Counted from the stretch's first letter, positions 1 through 8,995 are shown. The stretch: 64,000 bases of DNA from Pseudothermotoga_B sp051235805 (GCF_051235805.1 NZ_JBPNXV010000001.1:62001-126000), one strand, 5' to 3'. Made by a program: numbers and translations. Notes: generated by a model not told the origin, from the letters alone.

Positions 1-2
1 AT

Positions 3-866
3 GGGGTTATGGAACTGATGAACTATGGACAAATAACCTCGATAGCCCTTGATCCAATTGAGAAGAAGCCTTTGTTTCATTTTAATCCTTCAGACAGGAT
101 ACTCTCTGTTGGCACTTTTGGGTGCAACATGAAATGTCCATTTTGTCAAAACTGGCAGATCTCTCAGCAAGTGGCTCCGACGAAGAAAGTCATGCCCGAA
201 CAACTTATCTCTATCGCGAGAGAACGTGGCTCAAGGGGTATTGCTTATACATACAACGAGCCTTTTGTTTGGTTTGAGTTTGTTCTCGACACTTCGAGGA
301 TTGCGAGCAGAGAAGGGTTGTACAATGTCTTGGTGACAAATGGTCTTGTCGAGTTGGAGCCTTTGAAATTGCTACTGCAGTCTATAAACGCGATGAACAT
401 AGACGTGAAAGCCTTTGATGAAGAACTCTATCGTCGTCTTGGTGGTGATTTGAAGATCGTGAAACAGACCATTGAAAAGTCTATCTCTTTTGGTGTTCAT
501 GTCGAAATAACAACGCTGATCGTCCCTGGTGTAAACGATAGCAGAGAGCAATTAGAAGAAGAATTCAAGTGGTTGGCAAGCATAGATAGGTCTATTCCAC
601 TACATCTTTCACGGTATTTTCCGAATTACAAGATGAGCAATCCTCCAACATCACCCCAGTATCTGGTGGATGCCTACAACTTAGCACGTCAGTATTTGGA
701 CTTTGTCTATATAGGAAACCTTTGGGACGCGAGGTATGAGAGTACTGTCTGCCCAGAGTGTGGAAGTACTGTTATCATAAGAGATGGTTACGATGTTCGA
801 GTAGAGTTGCTAGATGCGCAAGGTAGGTGTAAAAAGTGTGGAAAAAAGATAGTAAGAATCTTCTGA
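3..866 (+). CDS. amrS: AmrS-type radical SAM enzyme (AmmeMemoRadiSam family), 5' end cut by window
   Basis: Radical SAM protein of the PflA-like COG1180 group. The cluster motif CNMKCPFC (CX3CX2C) binds the 4Fe-4S cluster that cleaves S-adenosylmethionine. A C-terminal zinc-ribbon-like pair, CPEC and CKKC, follows. The frame is open to the left edge. Family members usually carry about 40 more residues before the ALDPIEKKP region, so the ATG at 9 is probably internal and the true start lies outside the window. The substrate of this family is unknown. The next gene begins inside its last 31 bases. The MEMO-family partner lies about 60 kb away at 60852-61691. Confidence 0.85.
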   Translation, partial: GVMELMNYGQITSIALDPIEKKPLFHFNPSDRILSVGTFGCNMKCPFCQNWQISQQVAPTKKVMPEQLISIARERGSRGIAYTYNEPFVWFEFVLDTSRIASREGLYNVLVTNGLVELEPLKLLLQSINAMNIDVKAFDEELYRRLGGDLKIVKQTIEKSISFGVHVEITTLIVPGVNDSREQLEEEFKWLASIDRSIPLHLSRYFPNYKMSNPPTSPQYLVDAYNLARQYLDFVYIGNLWDARYESTVCPECGSTVIIRDGYDVRVELLDAQGRCKKCGKKIVRIF

Positions 867-1888
867 AGATAAATCGTGTTGTTTTCCTGATTTTTTTGGT
901 TGGTATTGGTATCGGTCTTTCTTTGGTGATAAGTATCTTTGTTCGAACACCGCCGAGTTATTATGAACACACGGGTTTCACACTTGGAACTTACTGTAGA
1001 ATCGTTGTTTCATCAAAGAAGGGTTCTAAAACTTTATCAGAAATAATTTTCAATGAGCTGGACAGAATTTACAAGAAGTTTGATCCAAACAATCCAAACA
1101 GTGTCATCAGTAAAATAAACACATCAACTGATTGGGTTGATCTGGATGAAGAGACATTCGTGCTTTTAGATGCTGCGCTAAAGTTCTCGCAGATCACTGA
1201 CGGTGCCTTTGATCCTACGCTCGGCAACCTGATAAGACTGTGGGGATTTGATAGAATCTCAGAGAAGATGCCTACAAAGATTCCTTCGAGCAACGAGATT
1301 GAGGAAATTTTAAGACATTGCGGAGCTGACAAGGTGGAGCTGGACAATCGAATGCGGAGAGTTAGATTAAAAGATGGAGTAACCTTGGACTTGGGTGGCA
1401 TAGCTAAAGGTTATGCACTCGATAGAGCATATCAAATAGCGAAGGAAGTTGATTCGAATTGTACAGGCTTTGTTGAAGCGGGTGGAGATATAAGAATTCT
1501 TGGACCAAAGTTTGGCTCAAGACCTTGGGTTATTGGTGTCAGAGATCCGAGAAAAGCAGATTCTGCCATCACTTATATATACCTGAAAGATGGTGCTGTT
1601 GCGACTTCAGGTGATTACGAAAGATATTTCATAGTCGGCGATATCAGATATCATCATATCTTCGATCCAAGGACTGGTTATCCGGCAGTTGGTGCACAAT
1701 CGGTGACGGTCGTTGCAAGAGAAGCAACAACTGCAGATGTGTTGTCAACGGCTGGCTTTGTAATGGCGCCAGATTGGGAATATGTCGTTCTGGAGTATCC
1801 GCGTTTGGGTGGAAGTGTCTTGCTGATCGATCAAGAGGGTAAGCTTCACAGGTCTACTTCTTTCTCAATCTATGAGCAAGCAAAGTAG
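836..1888 (+). CDS. apbE: FAD:protein FMN transferase (ApbE)
   Basis: ApbE attaches FMN from FAD to a threonine of target flavoproteins such as Rnf/Nqr subunits or FMN-binding domains, on the outer side of the membrane. The product is about 350 aa and starts at GTG 836, with AGGTAGG about 8 bases upstream inside the previous gene. Residues 12-38 form an N-terminal hydrophobic segment without a lipobox cysteine, so it is probably a membrane anchor. The family motif LDLGGIAKGYALD and a GGDIR motif are visible. NusG_II and Gx genes follow directly, as often seen with ApbE, which suggests a shared role in membrane redox flavinylation. Confidence 0.92.
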   Translation: MWKKDSKNLLKINRVVFLIFLVGIGIGLSLVISIFVRTPPSYYEHTGFTLGTYCRIVVSSKKGSKTLSEIIFNELDRIYKKFDPNNPNSVISKINTSTDWVDLDEETFVLLDAALKFSQITDGAFDPTLGNLIRLWGFDRISEKMPTKIPSSNEIEEILRHCGADKVELDNRMRRVRLKDGVTLDLGGIAKGYALDRAYQIAKEVDSNCTGFVEAGGDIRILGPKFGSRPWVIGVRDPRKADSAITYIYLKDGAVATSGDYERYFIVGDIRYHHIFDPRTGYPAVGAQSVTVVAREATTADVLSTAGFVMAPDWEYVVLEYPRLGGSVLLIDQEGKLHRSTSFSIYEQAK

Positions 1889-2240
1889 AACATTCAGATT
1901 GGCAGATTTTGTTTTACTGACCGTTCTGCTGGTTGGTTTTTTGATATTTTTCTTTTTCACACACCAGAATAAATCTGAAGGATATGTAGAAGTCTTCAAA
2001 GATGGGAAATTGGTCTTAACGCTGGTTCAAGACGGTAGATATGAGTTGAAAACGGAAGAAAAGCATGTTATGGATATAGTCTTTGAGAAAGGGAAGGTCC
2101 GTGTTGAGGACAGTGATTGCCCATTGAAGATCTGTGAAAAAACTGGGAGCATTGGTCCAAATGGTGTAATCGTGTGCATTCCAAACAAAGTTGTTGTGAG
2201 ATTTGTCGGTAAAACCAAGGTGGATGTGATGACTTGGTGA
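1872..2240 (+). CDS. NusG domain II-containing membrane-anchored protein
   Basis: Small protein (122 aa) with one N-terminal membrane segment (about residues 11-29) and a NusG_II domain (COG5341). CPLKIC and IVCIP cysteines are present. The start overlaps the end of apbE by 17 bases and lacks a clear Shine-Dalgarno, so translational coupling is likely. The molecular function of this family is not established. Its constant company with ApbE and Gx family genes points to redox-complex or flavin maturation. It is not the transcription factor NusG, which is encoded at 30353. Confidence 0.8.
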   Translation: MSKQSRTFRLADFVLLTVLLVGFLIFFFFTHQNKSEGYVEVFKDGKLVLTLVQDGRYELKTEEKHVMDIVFEKGKVRVEDSDCPLKICEKTGSIGPNGVIVCIPNKVVVRFVGKTKVDVMTW

Positions 2241-2842
2241 GAAGCCGAAAGATAGCATTGACCTCTGTGCTGATTTCTCTTGGTATAGCGATACATGTAC
2301 TGGAAAGTTTCGTTCCATTTCCTTTTCCCAACGGTCGATGGGGTTTTTCAAATCTGGTTGTGTTGCTTTCTATAGTGATATTCGGAACCAGGCAAGGGTT
2401 GATGGTAGCCCTTGGCAAGAGTCTTGTAGGCTCGTTGCTCGTTGGGCATTTCCTGGACGTGGCGTTCTTTATGAGTGTTTTCGGTTCGATTGCAGCAGCA
2501 CTGACCGAGGCCTTTGCCTTCAAAATGAAAATCTTTGGACTCTTAGGTGTGAGTGTACTTGGTAGTGCTGCTAACAACTCTGTACAAGCATGTGTTGGGG
2601 CTTTGTTCGTTCAGAGCAAGGTGATTTTTTGGATATTACCGTACATGTTGGTGCTTGGGTTACCCGGTGCCTTTGCAAATGCCTATATCGTTGGGAGGGT
2701 AATCTCACATGTTCAAAAGATTGGTTTTGGCGTCTTCATCACCGAGGAGGCAGAAGATACTGAAAATGCTCTTTCCAAACTTCGAAGTGATCATTCCACA
2801 GATAGAAGAAAACCATGGCAAAGATGCCATAGAGACAGTTGA
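2237..2842 (+). CDS. Gx transporter family protein (COG4769)
   Basis: Polytopic membrane protein once named heptaprenyl diphosphate synthase component I; about five hydrophobic segments and the family motif GRWGFSN are visible. It may start at GTG 2237, overlapping the previous stop, or TTG 2234. Membrane homology ends near base 2705. The last 45 or so codons are polar and lie out of frame over the start of maf, with which the gene overlaps by 134 bases. This tail is probably a read-out after loss of an ancestral stop. The transported substrate is unknown. Confidence 0.78.
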   Translation: MRSRKIALTSVLISLGIAIHVLESFVPFPFPNGRWGFSNLVVLLSIVIFGTRQGLMVALGKSLVGSLLVGHFLDVAFFMSVFGSIAAALTEAFAFKMKIFGLLGVSVLGSAANNSVQACVGALFVQSKVIFWILPYMLVLGLPGAFANAYIVGRVISHVQKIGFGVFITEEAEDTENALSKLRSDHSTDRRKPWQRCHRDS

Positions 2843-3305
2843 AAGATTAGCGCTACTCAAAGCAATAGATGTTTTTAACAGGGTGGAAAACGCAGTGGTT
2901 ATTGGTGCAGATACTGTTGTGGAGGTTGAAGGAACTGTTCTTGGGAAACCAAAAGATCACCTTGATGCCAAATCTCAGCTTGAGAGATTAGCTGGAAGAT
3001 GGCATTCTGTTCATACCTCTGTTGCAGTGGTAAGCCAAGGCGAACTTTGGCTTAAGACGCGGACAACGAGGGTAAAGTTCAGAGAGATTCCACAGGAAAT
3101 TATCGAATACTACGCAGCAAATTACTCTCAAGGCAAAGCCGGGTCGTATGGCTTGCAAGATTTCGGAGCCACCTTTGTTGAGTCTGTTGTTGGTGATCCA
3201 TATGTTGTAATAGGCATGCCAATTGCTGACTTGTGGGAATATTTCTACAAAAAAGGGTGGTGGAACTCTGAAACCAAGGGAACGGATGTTAAAGGTTGGT
3301 TCTGA
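2709..3305 (+). CDS. maf: Maf-family nucleoside triphosphate pyrophosphatase
   Basis: House-cleaning pyrophosphatase that hydrolyses non-canonical or modified nucleotides (dTTP/UTP or m7GTP type). The start at ATG 2709 is fixed by the diagnostic N-terminal LVLASSSPRR and by GGGAGGG nine bases upstream. IGADTVV carries the catalytic aspartate, and GKP and QDFGATFVE regions are present. The 198-aa length is normal. Its first 134 bases are also read by the upstream Gx gene, and its last 38 or so by radC. Confidence 0.9.
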   Translation: MFKRLVLASSSPRRQKILKMLFPNFEVIIPQIEENHGKDAIETVERLALLKAIDVFNRVENAVVIGADTVVEVEGTVLGKPKDHLDAKSQLERLAGRWHSVHTSVAVVSQGELWLKTRTTRVKFREIPQEIIEYYAANYSQGKAGSYGLQDFGATFVESVVGDPYVVIGMPIADLWEYFYKKGWWNSETKGTDVKGWF

Positions 3306-3972
3306 AGGGTTGTCAGAACAAGAGCTGATTGCTATCTTGCTGAGAACTGGTACACGCGGGAAGAATGTCTTCGAAGTCTCTGAAGAATTGTACAACAGAT
3401 TTGACAGATCACTTCGAGCGCTTTCTAATGCTGAAATTGAAGAGATCGCCGCTGTTGATGGGGTTGGGATTGCAAAAGCCACTTCTCTAAAAGCTGCTCT
3501 TGAACTTGGAAAAAGATTGTATCAAGAGCTTTCCAACGCTCGCATTGCATTGGATAAACCGGCTTCGGTTTTTGAATACTGTCACGATATGAGATTCTTT
3601 GAAAAGGAAGTGTTACGTGTTATCATTGTAGATAGCAAGTTGTCTGCTGTTTTTCACAAGGACATCACTCATGGGACGAATAACCAGACGTTGTTTCATC
3701 CTGCAGAGATCTTCAGAACGGCAGTGAGATCGAACGCAACTGCGATAATACTTGTGCACAATCATCCATCGGGAGATCCAACCCCAAGTGAAGAGGACAA
3801 GAGAGCTACCCAGGCAATAAACAACGCCGGTGAGATACTCGGCATAAGGCTGATAGATCATTTGATCGTAGGTAGGGAGAGCTATTACAGTTTCAGAGCC
3901 GAAGGGTTTTTGGAGGTTAGATCTCATGGAAGAAGAGAAGGACGAAAGGATTTTGAATCTCCTAAGACTTAA
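3268..3972 (+). CDS. radC: RadC / MPN-type JAMM domain protein
   Basis: RadC-family protein: an N-terminal helix-hairpin-helix region (VDGVGIAKA) and a C-terminal MPN+/JAMM domain with the metal motif HNHPSGDPTPSEED. The start is a problem. Homology begins at KPRER, directly after a CTG at 3268 that is preceded by GGGTGGTGG at 3255-3263. The in-frame alternatives are TTG 3223 (no good ribosome site) and ATG 3286 (removes KPRER). The true cellular role of RadC is unresolved despite its DNA-repair name. The C-terminal tail after FRAEG is unusual in sequence and overlaps the next gene by 47 bases. Confidence 0.85.
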   Translation: MKPRERMLKVGSEGLSEQELIAILLRTGTRGKNVFEVSEELYNRFDRSLRALSNAEIEEIAAVDGVGIAKATSLKAALELGKRLYQELSNARIALDKPASVFEYCHDMRFFEKEVLRVIIVDSKLSAVFHKDITHGTNNQTLFHPAEIFRTAVRSNATAIILVHNHPSGDPTPSEEDKRATQAINNAGEILGIRLIDHLIVGRESYYSFRAEGFLEVRSHGRREGRKDFESPKT

Positions 3973-5134
3973 GATGGAGATGGAGAAAGATTTACAGAAG
4001 AAAGGAATAAAACCCAAAGAACAGCCCAAGAAGGATGTTGCACCGAGCAAGGTAAAGCTTTCTTTTGAAGAGGACCTTAATATTCCCGTTCAAGATATTA
4101 GATCACTCTATGACCTCAACTATTACACTTACGGTGAGAGCGATTCTTTGATATACCGTTCAATTCATAAAAGGCTCATGCAAGTAGAGGAGGGTTCGCA
4201 GCGTCTCTTTTTGCAACTTTTGGAACAGTTGCTTCAAGGTGATTTCTCCAAGAAGGGCTGCTTTGGCCAAAAGAGTGAGTATTTTGACGCTATCGATCTC
4301 ACGATGAGCCTTTATGGAACTCAGAGACCGCCTTTTAGCGATGTTAAGAGATTGCTCACGGAGTATCCCAGCTCAACCGCAGTATTGCTCTCCGTCGCAG
4401 AGGTTTTGCTTTTTGCAGGTAGATATCGTGAGGCGGCGAAAGTTTTCAAGATATCCTATGCCAACTCGCAAGATCCATATCTTGGGATCTTGACCGAAGC
4501 TTATGAGACTGGTCAAATCAATTCTTCACTGCTGACAGGTTGTATATCAAGGGGTGGGTATAAACTTTTAGTTCTGTTGGTCTCAGCACTGTTAGAAAGT
4601 GAAGAAAGATCGAGCAAGATCGTCGAAATTCTGGACAAAAAATCATACGCTTGTGCGAAGTACATTGCCTGCAAAGAAAAGAGATCTAAGAGCGATGAAT
4701 ATCCATTTTGTCCAAGGATTTCGATACTGAATCAGGCAATAGATTACACAGAGATGGGTACTTTTGAGCGTGATCTCATCCTGGCATTGTCTGATTTTGA
4801 CCCGATGGCTCTTATACTCCTTCTAAGTGAATCTGTGAGAAGAAAGGATGTCGAGAGTGCAAAGAAACATCTATCTAATTTGATCAATTCTTGTGAGTCT
4901 GTTGGCTTTGTTCCATTGAGTAGAGGCGACTTACCTGTTTGCTTACGTGGGGTTCTTGGTAAGCAGTTTTCATCAAAGGTGGTTATAGGTGTAGATGATC
5001 CAGAAGAGGGTGTCAAGAAGCTCTTTGAATTGGTCGATCGCTATGGCGATGTTCAAATTGTGTACAGAGATATAGAATTTCTTAGATTGTACTATGGTGA
5101 GAGACACTGTAGAAATCTTTACAGGAGGGTTTAA
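3926..5134 (+). CDS. Uncharacterised protein with charged coiled N-terminus and TPR-like helices
   Basis: A 402-aa protein I do not recognise. The first 40 residues are highly charged and probably helical or coiled (EEEKDERILNLLRLKMEMEK). A proline/lysine linker follows, then an all-helical body in which residues about 150-190 resemble a tetratricopeptide unit (AEVLLFAGRYREAAKVFKIS). There is no signal peptide or membrane segment. It starts at ATG 3926 with GGAGG eleven bases upstream. It is embedded between radC and an HD-domain gene in a tightly packed operon. Confidence 0.75.
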   Translation: MEEEKDERILNLLRLKMEMEKDLQKKGIKPKEQPKKDVAPSKVKLSFEEDLNIPVQDIRSLYDLNYYTYGESDSLIYRSIHKRLMQVEEGSQRLFLQLLEQLLQGDFSKKGCFGQKSEYFDAIDLTMSLYGTQRPPFSDVKRLLTEYPSSTAVLLSVAEVLLFAGRYREAAKVFKISYANSQDPYLGILTEAYETGQINSSLLTGCISRGGYKLLVLLVSALLESEERSSKIVEILDKKSYACAKYIACKEKRSKSDEYPFCPRISILNQAIDYTEMGTFERDLILALSDFDPMALILLLSESVRRKDVESAKKHLSNLINSCESVGFVPLSRGDLPVCLRGVLGKQFSSKVVIGVDDPEEGVKKLFELVDRYGDVQIVYRDIEFLRLYYGERHCRNLYRRV

Positions 5135-5135
5135 C

Positions 5136-5684
5136 ATGCTCAGAAGAGATGAAGCCTATGAACTGGTGAAAAAACATGTGAAGACAAAGAATCTTGTAAA
5201 GCACTGTCTTGCAGTTGAAGTAGTCATGAGAGCACTTGCTCGGCGATTTGGAGAAGATGAAGAACTCTGGGGACTGGCTGGTCTGTTGCATGATTTGGAT
5301 TACGACTACACAAAAGATGACCCCGAGAATCACGGACTTAAAACAATCGAGTTGCTGAAAGATTCAGATCTTCCAAAGAGTGTTCTCGATGCGATACTGG
5401 CTCACTGCGAGAAAAAGGAGTTAAACACAAAAATGGAGAAGGCAATCTATGCAGCAGATCCTGTAACGGGATTCATCGTTGCGGCTGCACTCATTACACC
5501 AGAAAAATCACTTTCGGTGATTGATACAGATTTCTTAGAGCGTCGATTCAAAGAGAAATTGTTTGCAAAGGGTGCGAGCAGAGAACAGATGAAAAGTTGC
5601 GAAGAGTTGGGGCTGTCTCTGGAGGAATTCTTGTCCATCTCTTTGGATGCGATGCGCACGATAAGTAAAGACTTAGGTTTGTGA
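5136..5684 (+). CDS. HD-domain (HDIG-type) phosphohydrolase
   Basis: HD-superfamily metal-dependent phosphohydrolase, 182 aa. Metal-ligand positions are seen in KHCLAVE, LLHDLDYDY, and AHCEKKE followed by YAADPVTG. The ATG at 5136 is chosen because AGGAGG ends five bases before it; the frame extends further upstream but without support. It starts one base after the stop of the previous gene. The substrate is unknown, although HDIG members often act on nucleotides. deoC follows within 10 bases. Confidence 0.82.
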   Translation: MLRRDEAYELVKKHVKTKNLVKHCLAVEVVMRALARRFGEDEELWGLAGLLHDLDYDYTKDDPENHGLKTIELLKDSDLPKSVLDAILAHCEKKELNTKMEKAIYAADPVTGFIVAAALITPEKSLSVIDTDFLERRFKEKLFAKGASREQMKSCEELGLSLEEFLSISLDAMRTISKDLGL

Positions 5685-5694
5685 GGTGGTTTTC

Positions 5695-6435
5695 GTGAAC
5701 AACATAGAAGGTGCAATAGAGGAAAAGATAGTGAAGTACAAGAAAGAATACAGTTTCAACCTTGAGAACAGAAAAATCGATCTAAAGCAGGTGAAAGAAT
5801 CTATTGAACACACATTACTCAAAGCTACTGCGACAATAGATGAGATCTTAAAATTATGTGATGAAGCTGTGGAGTATGGCTTTTACGGTGTTTGTGTGAA
5901 TCCTTCATTTGTAAAACACGCCGCTGAAAGGTTGAGAGGTTCGCAGGTGAAGATAGTGAGTGTTGTCGGTTTCCCGCTTGGTGCAACGACTCAATACATC
6001 AAAGCAAGGGAATCCAGTGAGTTGGTCAAGATGGGCGCCGATGAGATTGACATGGTGATCCACATAGGAATGCTAAAGTCGAAGGAGTATATCTATGTCT
6101 ATGAGGATATTCGTTCCGTTGTGGAAGCCTGCGAGGGAAAGCCGGTTAAAGTTATAATCGAGACGTGTTATCTGACTGATGAGGAAAAGATAGCGGCTTG
6201 CGTGATAAGTGAGCTTGCAGGAGCCAGTTTTGTCAAAACATCAACTGGCTTTGGTTCAGCTGGAGCAACTGTTCAAGATGTTCATCTGATGAAATGGTGC
6301 TCGGAAAAACTCTCAGTAAAGGCTTCAGGTGGAATTAGAGATTTCAACCAGGCTGTTGAACTCATGAGAGCAGGAGCGAGCAGAATAGGAACTAGTTCCT
6401 CGATTAAAATAATCTCTGAGGGGGTGGAGAGGTGA
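5695..6435 (+). CDS. deoC: Deoxyribose-phosphate aldolase
   Basis: DeoC cleaves 2-deoxyribose 5-phosphate to glyceraldehyde 3-phosphate and acetaldehyde in deoxynucleoside catabolism. The Schiff-base lysine sits in FVKTSTGF, and the proton-relay lysine in SVKASGGIR; EIDMVI carries a conserved aspartate. GTG 5695 is preferred over GTG 5686 because AGGTGG at 5684-5689 is correctly spaced for it. About 246 aa with an N-terminal extension of some 30 residues, as in other Thermotoga DeoC proteins. The acetaldehyde product could feed the aldehyde and alcohol enzymes elsewhere in this window (27764, 55983). Confidence 0.95.
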   Translation: MNNIEGAIEEKIVKYKKEYSFNLENRKIDLKQVKESIEHTLLKATATIDEILKLCDEAVEYGFYGVCVNPSFVKHAAERLRGSQVKIVSVVGFPLGATTQYIKARESSELVKMGADEIDMVIHIGMLKSKEYIYVYEDIRSVVEACEGKPVKVIIETCYLTDEEKIAACVISELAGASFVKTSTGFGSAGATVQDVHLMKWCSEKLSVKASGGIRDFNQAVELMRAGASRIGTSSSIKIISEGVER

Positions 6436-7070
6436 GTTTTGAAAAACTTTCGATAAGGGATTTTGTCGAGAAGGTTGCCGATAAGAGCCCGACACCTGGT
6501 GGTGGTGCTGTCAGTGCCTTGGTAGGCGCTTTGGCGGCTTCCTTAGTGGAGATGGTTGCAAATCTCACTCTTTCAAGGGCAGATTATTCGGATTGGCACG
6601 CTGAAATGGAAAAGGTTGTGAGTCTCATGAAAGAAAAGCGATTAACCTTGCTTGAGAGTATTGATCTCGATGTGAAAGCCTTTGACGAAGTTATGGCTGC
6701 TTACAAGTTACCGAAGAACACCGTTGAAGAGAAGGAGAAAAGAAGTCAGCTCATTCAGGAAGCCCTGAAAAAAGCTGCGCGAGTTCCTTATGAGTCTTGT
6801 CGTCACATGAAAGAGATATTGAAAAGCGCACTGAGTGTTACTGAATGGGGAAATGTGAATGCAATATCTGATGCGGTGAGTGCTGCAGAATTAGCAACGA
6901 GTGCCTTTTATTCAGCCAAAGCAAATGTTTTGATAAATCTGAAGTCGATCAAAGATGAAGGATTCAAAGAGTATATGCTTCATGAATTGAAGACCTTCAC
7001 AGGTGAGGTGGAAGGAGCGCTGAGAAGTGTCAGACAGCTTGCAACACAGAGAACAGGGCTTGAGCTTTGA
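6432..7070 (+). CDS. Stand-alone cyclodeaminase/cyclohydrolase (FtcD C-terminal family)
   Basis: All-helical protein of the formiminotetrahydrofolate cyclodeaminase family, 212 aa, with the signature SPTPGGGAVSALVGALAASL that forms the folate site. It starts at GTG 6432, overlapping the deoC stop by four bases. Stand-alone members in bacteria act as methenyl- or formimino-tetrahydrofolate cyclodeaminase or cyclohydrolase, but the precise reaction cannot be told from sequence. T. maritima has, from memory, the same deoC - cyclodeaminase - tgt order. Confidence 0.88.
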   Translation: MSFEKLSIRDFVEKVADKSPTPGGGAVSALVGALAASLVEMVANLTLSRADYSDWHAEMEKVVSLMKEKRLTLLESIDLDVKAFDEVMAAYKLPKNTVEEKEKRSQLIQEALKKAARVPYESCRHMKEILKSALSVTEWGNVNAISDAVSAAELATSAFYSAKANVLINLKSIKDEGFKEYMLHELKTFTGEVEGALRSVRQLATQRTGLEL

Positions 7071-8208
7071 GATAACCGCACGGTCAGGAACAGCTCGAGT
7101 TGGTAAACTCCATACGGCGCACGGCGTCTTCGAAACGCCTGTATTCATGCCCGTGGGCACGAATGCAAACGTCAAGTTAATGCGCGTTGATCAACTGAAG
7201 GAAATAGGAGTTCAGATCTTACTTGGGAATTCTTATCACCTTGCAGTCAAACCTGGCTTGGATGTGATAAAACTTCACAGAGGTTTACATGGTTTTATGG
7301 GCTGGAATGGTGGTATACTTACTGATAGCGGGGGATTTCAGGTCTTCAGTCTGAAGGAGTTGCGGCAGATAGACGATGATGGTGTGATGATAAAATCTCC
7401 CGTTGATGGATCTAAGCTCTTTCTGACACCAGAGTTTTCGATTGACATACAGAAGACCTTGAATTCTGATATTGTGATGGTTCTCGACCATTGCCCCAGT
7501 CCCAATGACAGTTATGAAGAAGCCGTCAGATCTCTTAAGAGAACTCAGTATTGGGCTGAGAGGTCTTTGAAACACGGCGTCAACAGTTGGCAACTGTTGT
7601 TTGCCATAGCGCAAGGCGGGGTATATGAGGATCTTCGGAGACTGAGTGCGCAAAAACTTTCCGAACTTCCATTCAGTGGTTTTGCGATAGGGGGTTTAAG
7701 CCTTGGTGAAGAGTTTGAAAAAACCTTGCGCTTGGCGAGTGTTACATTGGAGTCGTTGCCCGAAGAAAAGCCCAGATATTTCATGGGTGGTGGTTCGCCA
7801 GAGTTAATAGCACATCTGGTAGAGATGGGTGTTGACATGTTCGACAGTGTCTTTCCAACAAGACTTGCAAGGCACGGGGCTGCGCTCACTTTTAGAGGTA
7901 GGTTGAACATAAGATCGGCGAGATACAAGAACGATCTAAAGCCCATAGAAGAAGAATGTGACTGCACGGTGTGTAGAAATCATTCAAGATCGTATATTCA
8001 TCACTTATTCGATCGTGGAGAGGTTCTTGGAGGTATCTTACTCACACATCATAATTTGCGCTTCATGATGAGATTTATGCAGAGATTGAGAGATTCTATT
8101 GCAAATGGCACCTTTTCTGAATACAAGAAGGAGGTGATTGACTCTTATGTCAAAGGTGAGGGTGATGGGCTTTGCTCTGATATTGCTGGTGACGCTCTGT
8201 CTCGGTGA
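7027..8208 (+). CDS. tgt: tRNA-guanine transglycosylase
   Basis: Exchanges guanine 34 for preQ1 in tRNAs with GUN anticodons, the first RNA-bound step of queuosine synthesis. Visible motifs are LTDSGGFQVFSL (catalytic aspartate), AQGG, the second catalytic aspartate region DMFDSVFPTRLARHG, and the zinc site CDCTVC with a later H. The start is GTG 7027 with GGAAGGAG upstream, or a TTG near 7060; the family core begins around FEI. The gene overlaps the cyclodeaminase by 44 bases and the next gene by 62. Confidence 0.95.
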   Translation: MSDSLQHREQGLSFEITARSGTARVGKLHTAHGVFETPVFMPVGTNANVKLMRVDQLKEIGVQILLGNSYHLAVKPGLDVIKLHRGLHGFMGWNGGILTDSGGFQVFSLKELRQIDDDGVMIKSPVDGSKLFLTPEFSIDIQKTLNSDIVMVLDHCPSPNDSYEEAVRSLKRTQYWAERSLKHGVNSWQLLFAIAQGGVYEDLRRLSAQKLSELPFSGFAIGGLSLGEEFEKTLRLASVTLESLPEEKPRYFMGGGSPELIAHLVEMGVDMFDSVFPTRLARHGAALTFRGRLNIRSARYKNDLKPIEEECDCTVCRNHSRSYIHHLFDRGEVLGGILLTHHNLRFMMRFMQRLRDSIANGTFSEYKKEVIDSYVKGEGDGLCSDIAGDALSR

Positions 8209-8995
8209 TGTCATCGATTTTGCTGGTGATGGACGTTATGCCGGCGCTACAGGTCCATGGGCTTTTAGGGTTAATCCTGCAGGAATAGTAGAAAACGAGT
8301 TTCGCCAATTGTTGATGGCAAACACTTTGAGGTTTGGTGTGAACAATCTACGCAGTTTTTCTGTTGCATTGATTCAGCCTGCACAGGATACCTTAGCTGG
8401 CGTTCTACAACTTTCCAGTGACTTTGGTGATCAGGCTCAAAGATTGTCGTTCCTGTATGGAATGGCTGGCAAAGTTGGCAGTACCGCACTGGGTGTGAAC
8501 ATAGGAATTGAGAGAATAACTAGTACTGGAAACCCAGAAACCTATTCTGTTTTTGTCGATCTTGGTACAAGAGGTAAATTCGTTGAAGACAGCTATGTCT
8601 ATTACAGCCTGGCTGTGAAGAAGTTCAGAGTCTGGTCCTCAGATAGTGGCTTTAGTCTGATGGCAGATGTTGGTGGAGGAGTCTCCTTAGAGTTCGATGA
8701 GATGAAGTTCTCTTTTGACGTGATGTACGTCTCTAATGAATTCTGGAACTTTGCACCTGGCACTCAGCTGCACTTAGAACCAGTGAGCCTGTACTTCACT
8801 GTTCCATTTTTCTATCAACCGAGTCTTTCAAAGGGTGCACTTTCGATGGATTTCGGTGGTAATGTCAAGATTGGTAATTTTGACATCGGTGTTTCCGTGT
8901 ACTATCCGTTCAGCAAACTCAGTGGTTTTGATGATCCTTTCAAAGAACCAGAGTATGATTGGCACATTGATTTTCGCCTAGGTGTGAAATGGTAG
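8147..8995 (+). CDS. Probable outer-membrane beta-barrel protein
   Basis: A 282-aa secreted protein. The N-terminal signal peptide (MSKVRVMGFALILLVTLCLG) is followed by RYAG...NPAGI, resembling the start of PorV/FadL-like barrels. Alternating hydrophobic and polar strands run to the end, and the protein ends in an aromatic residue (VKW), as in barrel assembly signals. ATG 8147 is chosen for the AAGGAGGTGA at 8129-8137. It probably sits in the outer sheath (toga); the function is unknown. Confidence 0.72.
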   Translation: MSKVRVMGFALILLVTLCLGDVIDFAGDGRYAGATGPWAFRVNPAGIVENEFRQLLMANTLRFGVNNLRSFSVALIQPAQDTLAGVLQLSSDFGDQAQRLSFLYGMAGKVGSTALGVNIGIERITSTGNPETYSVFVDLGTRGKFVEDSYVYYSLAVKKFRVWSSDSGFSLMADVGGGVSLEFDEMKFSFDVMYVSNEFWNFAPGTQLHLEPVSLYFTVPFFYQPSLSKGALSMDFGGNVKIGNFDIGVSVYYPFSKLSGFDDPFKEPEYDWHIDFRLGVKW

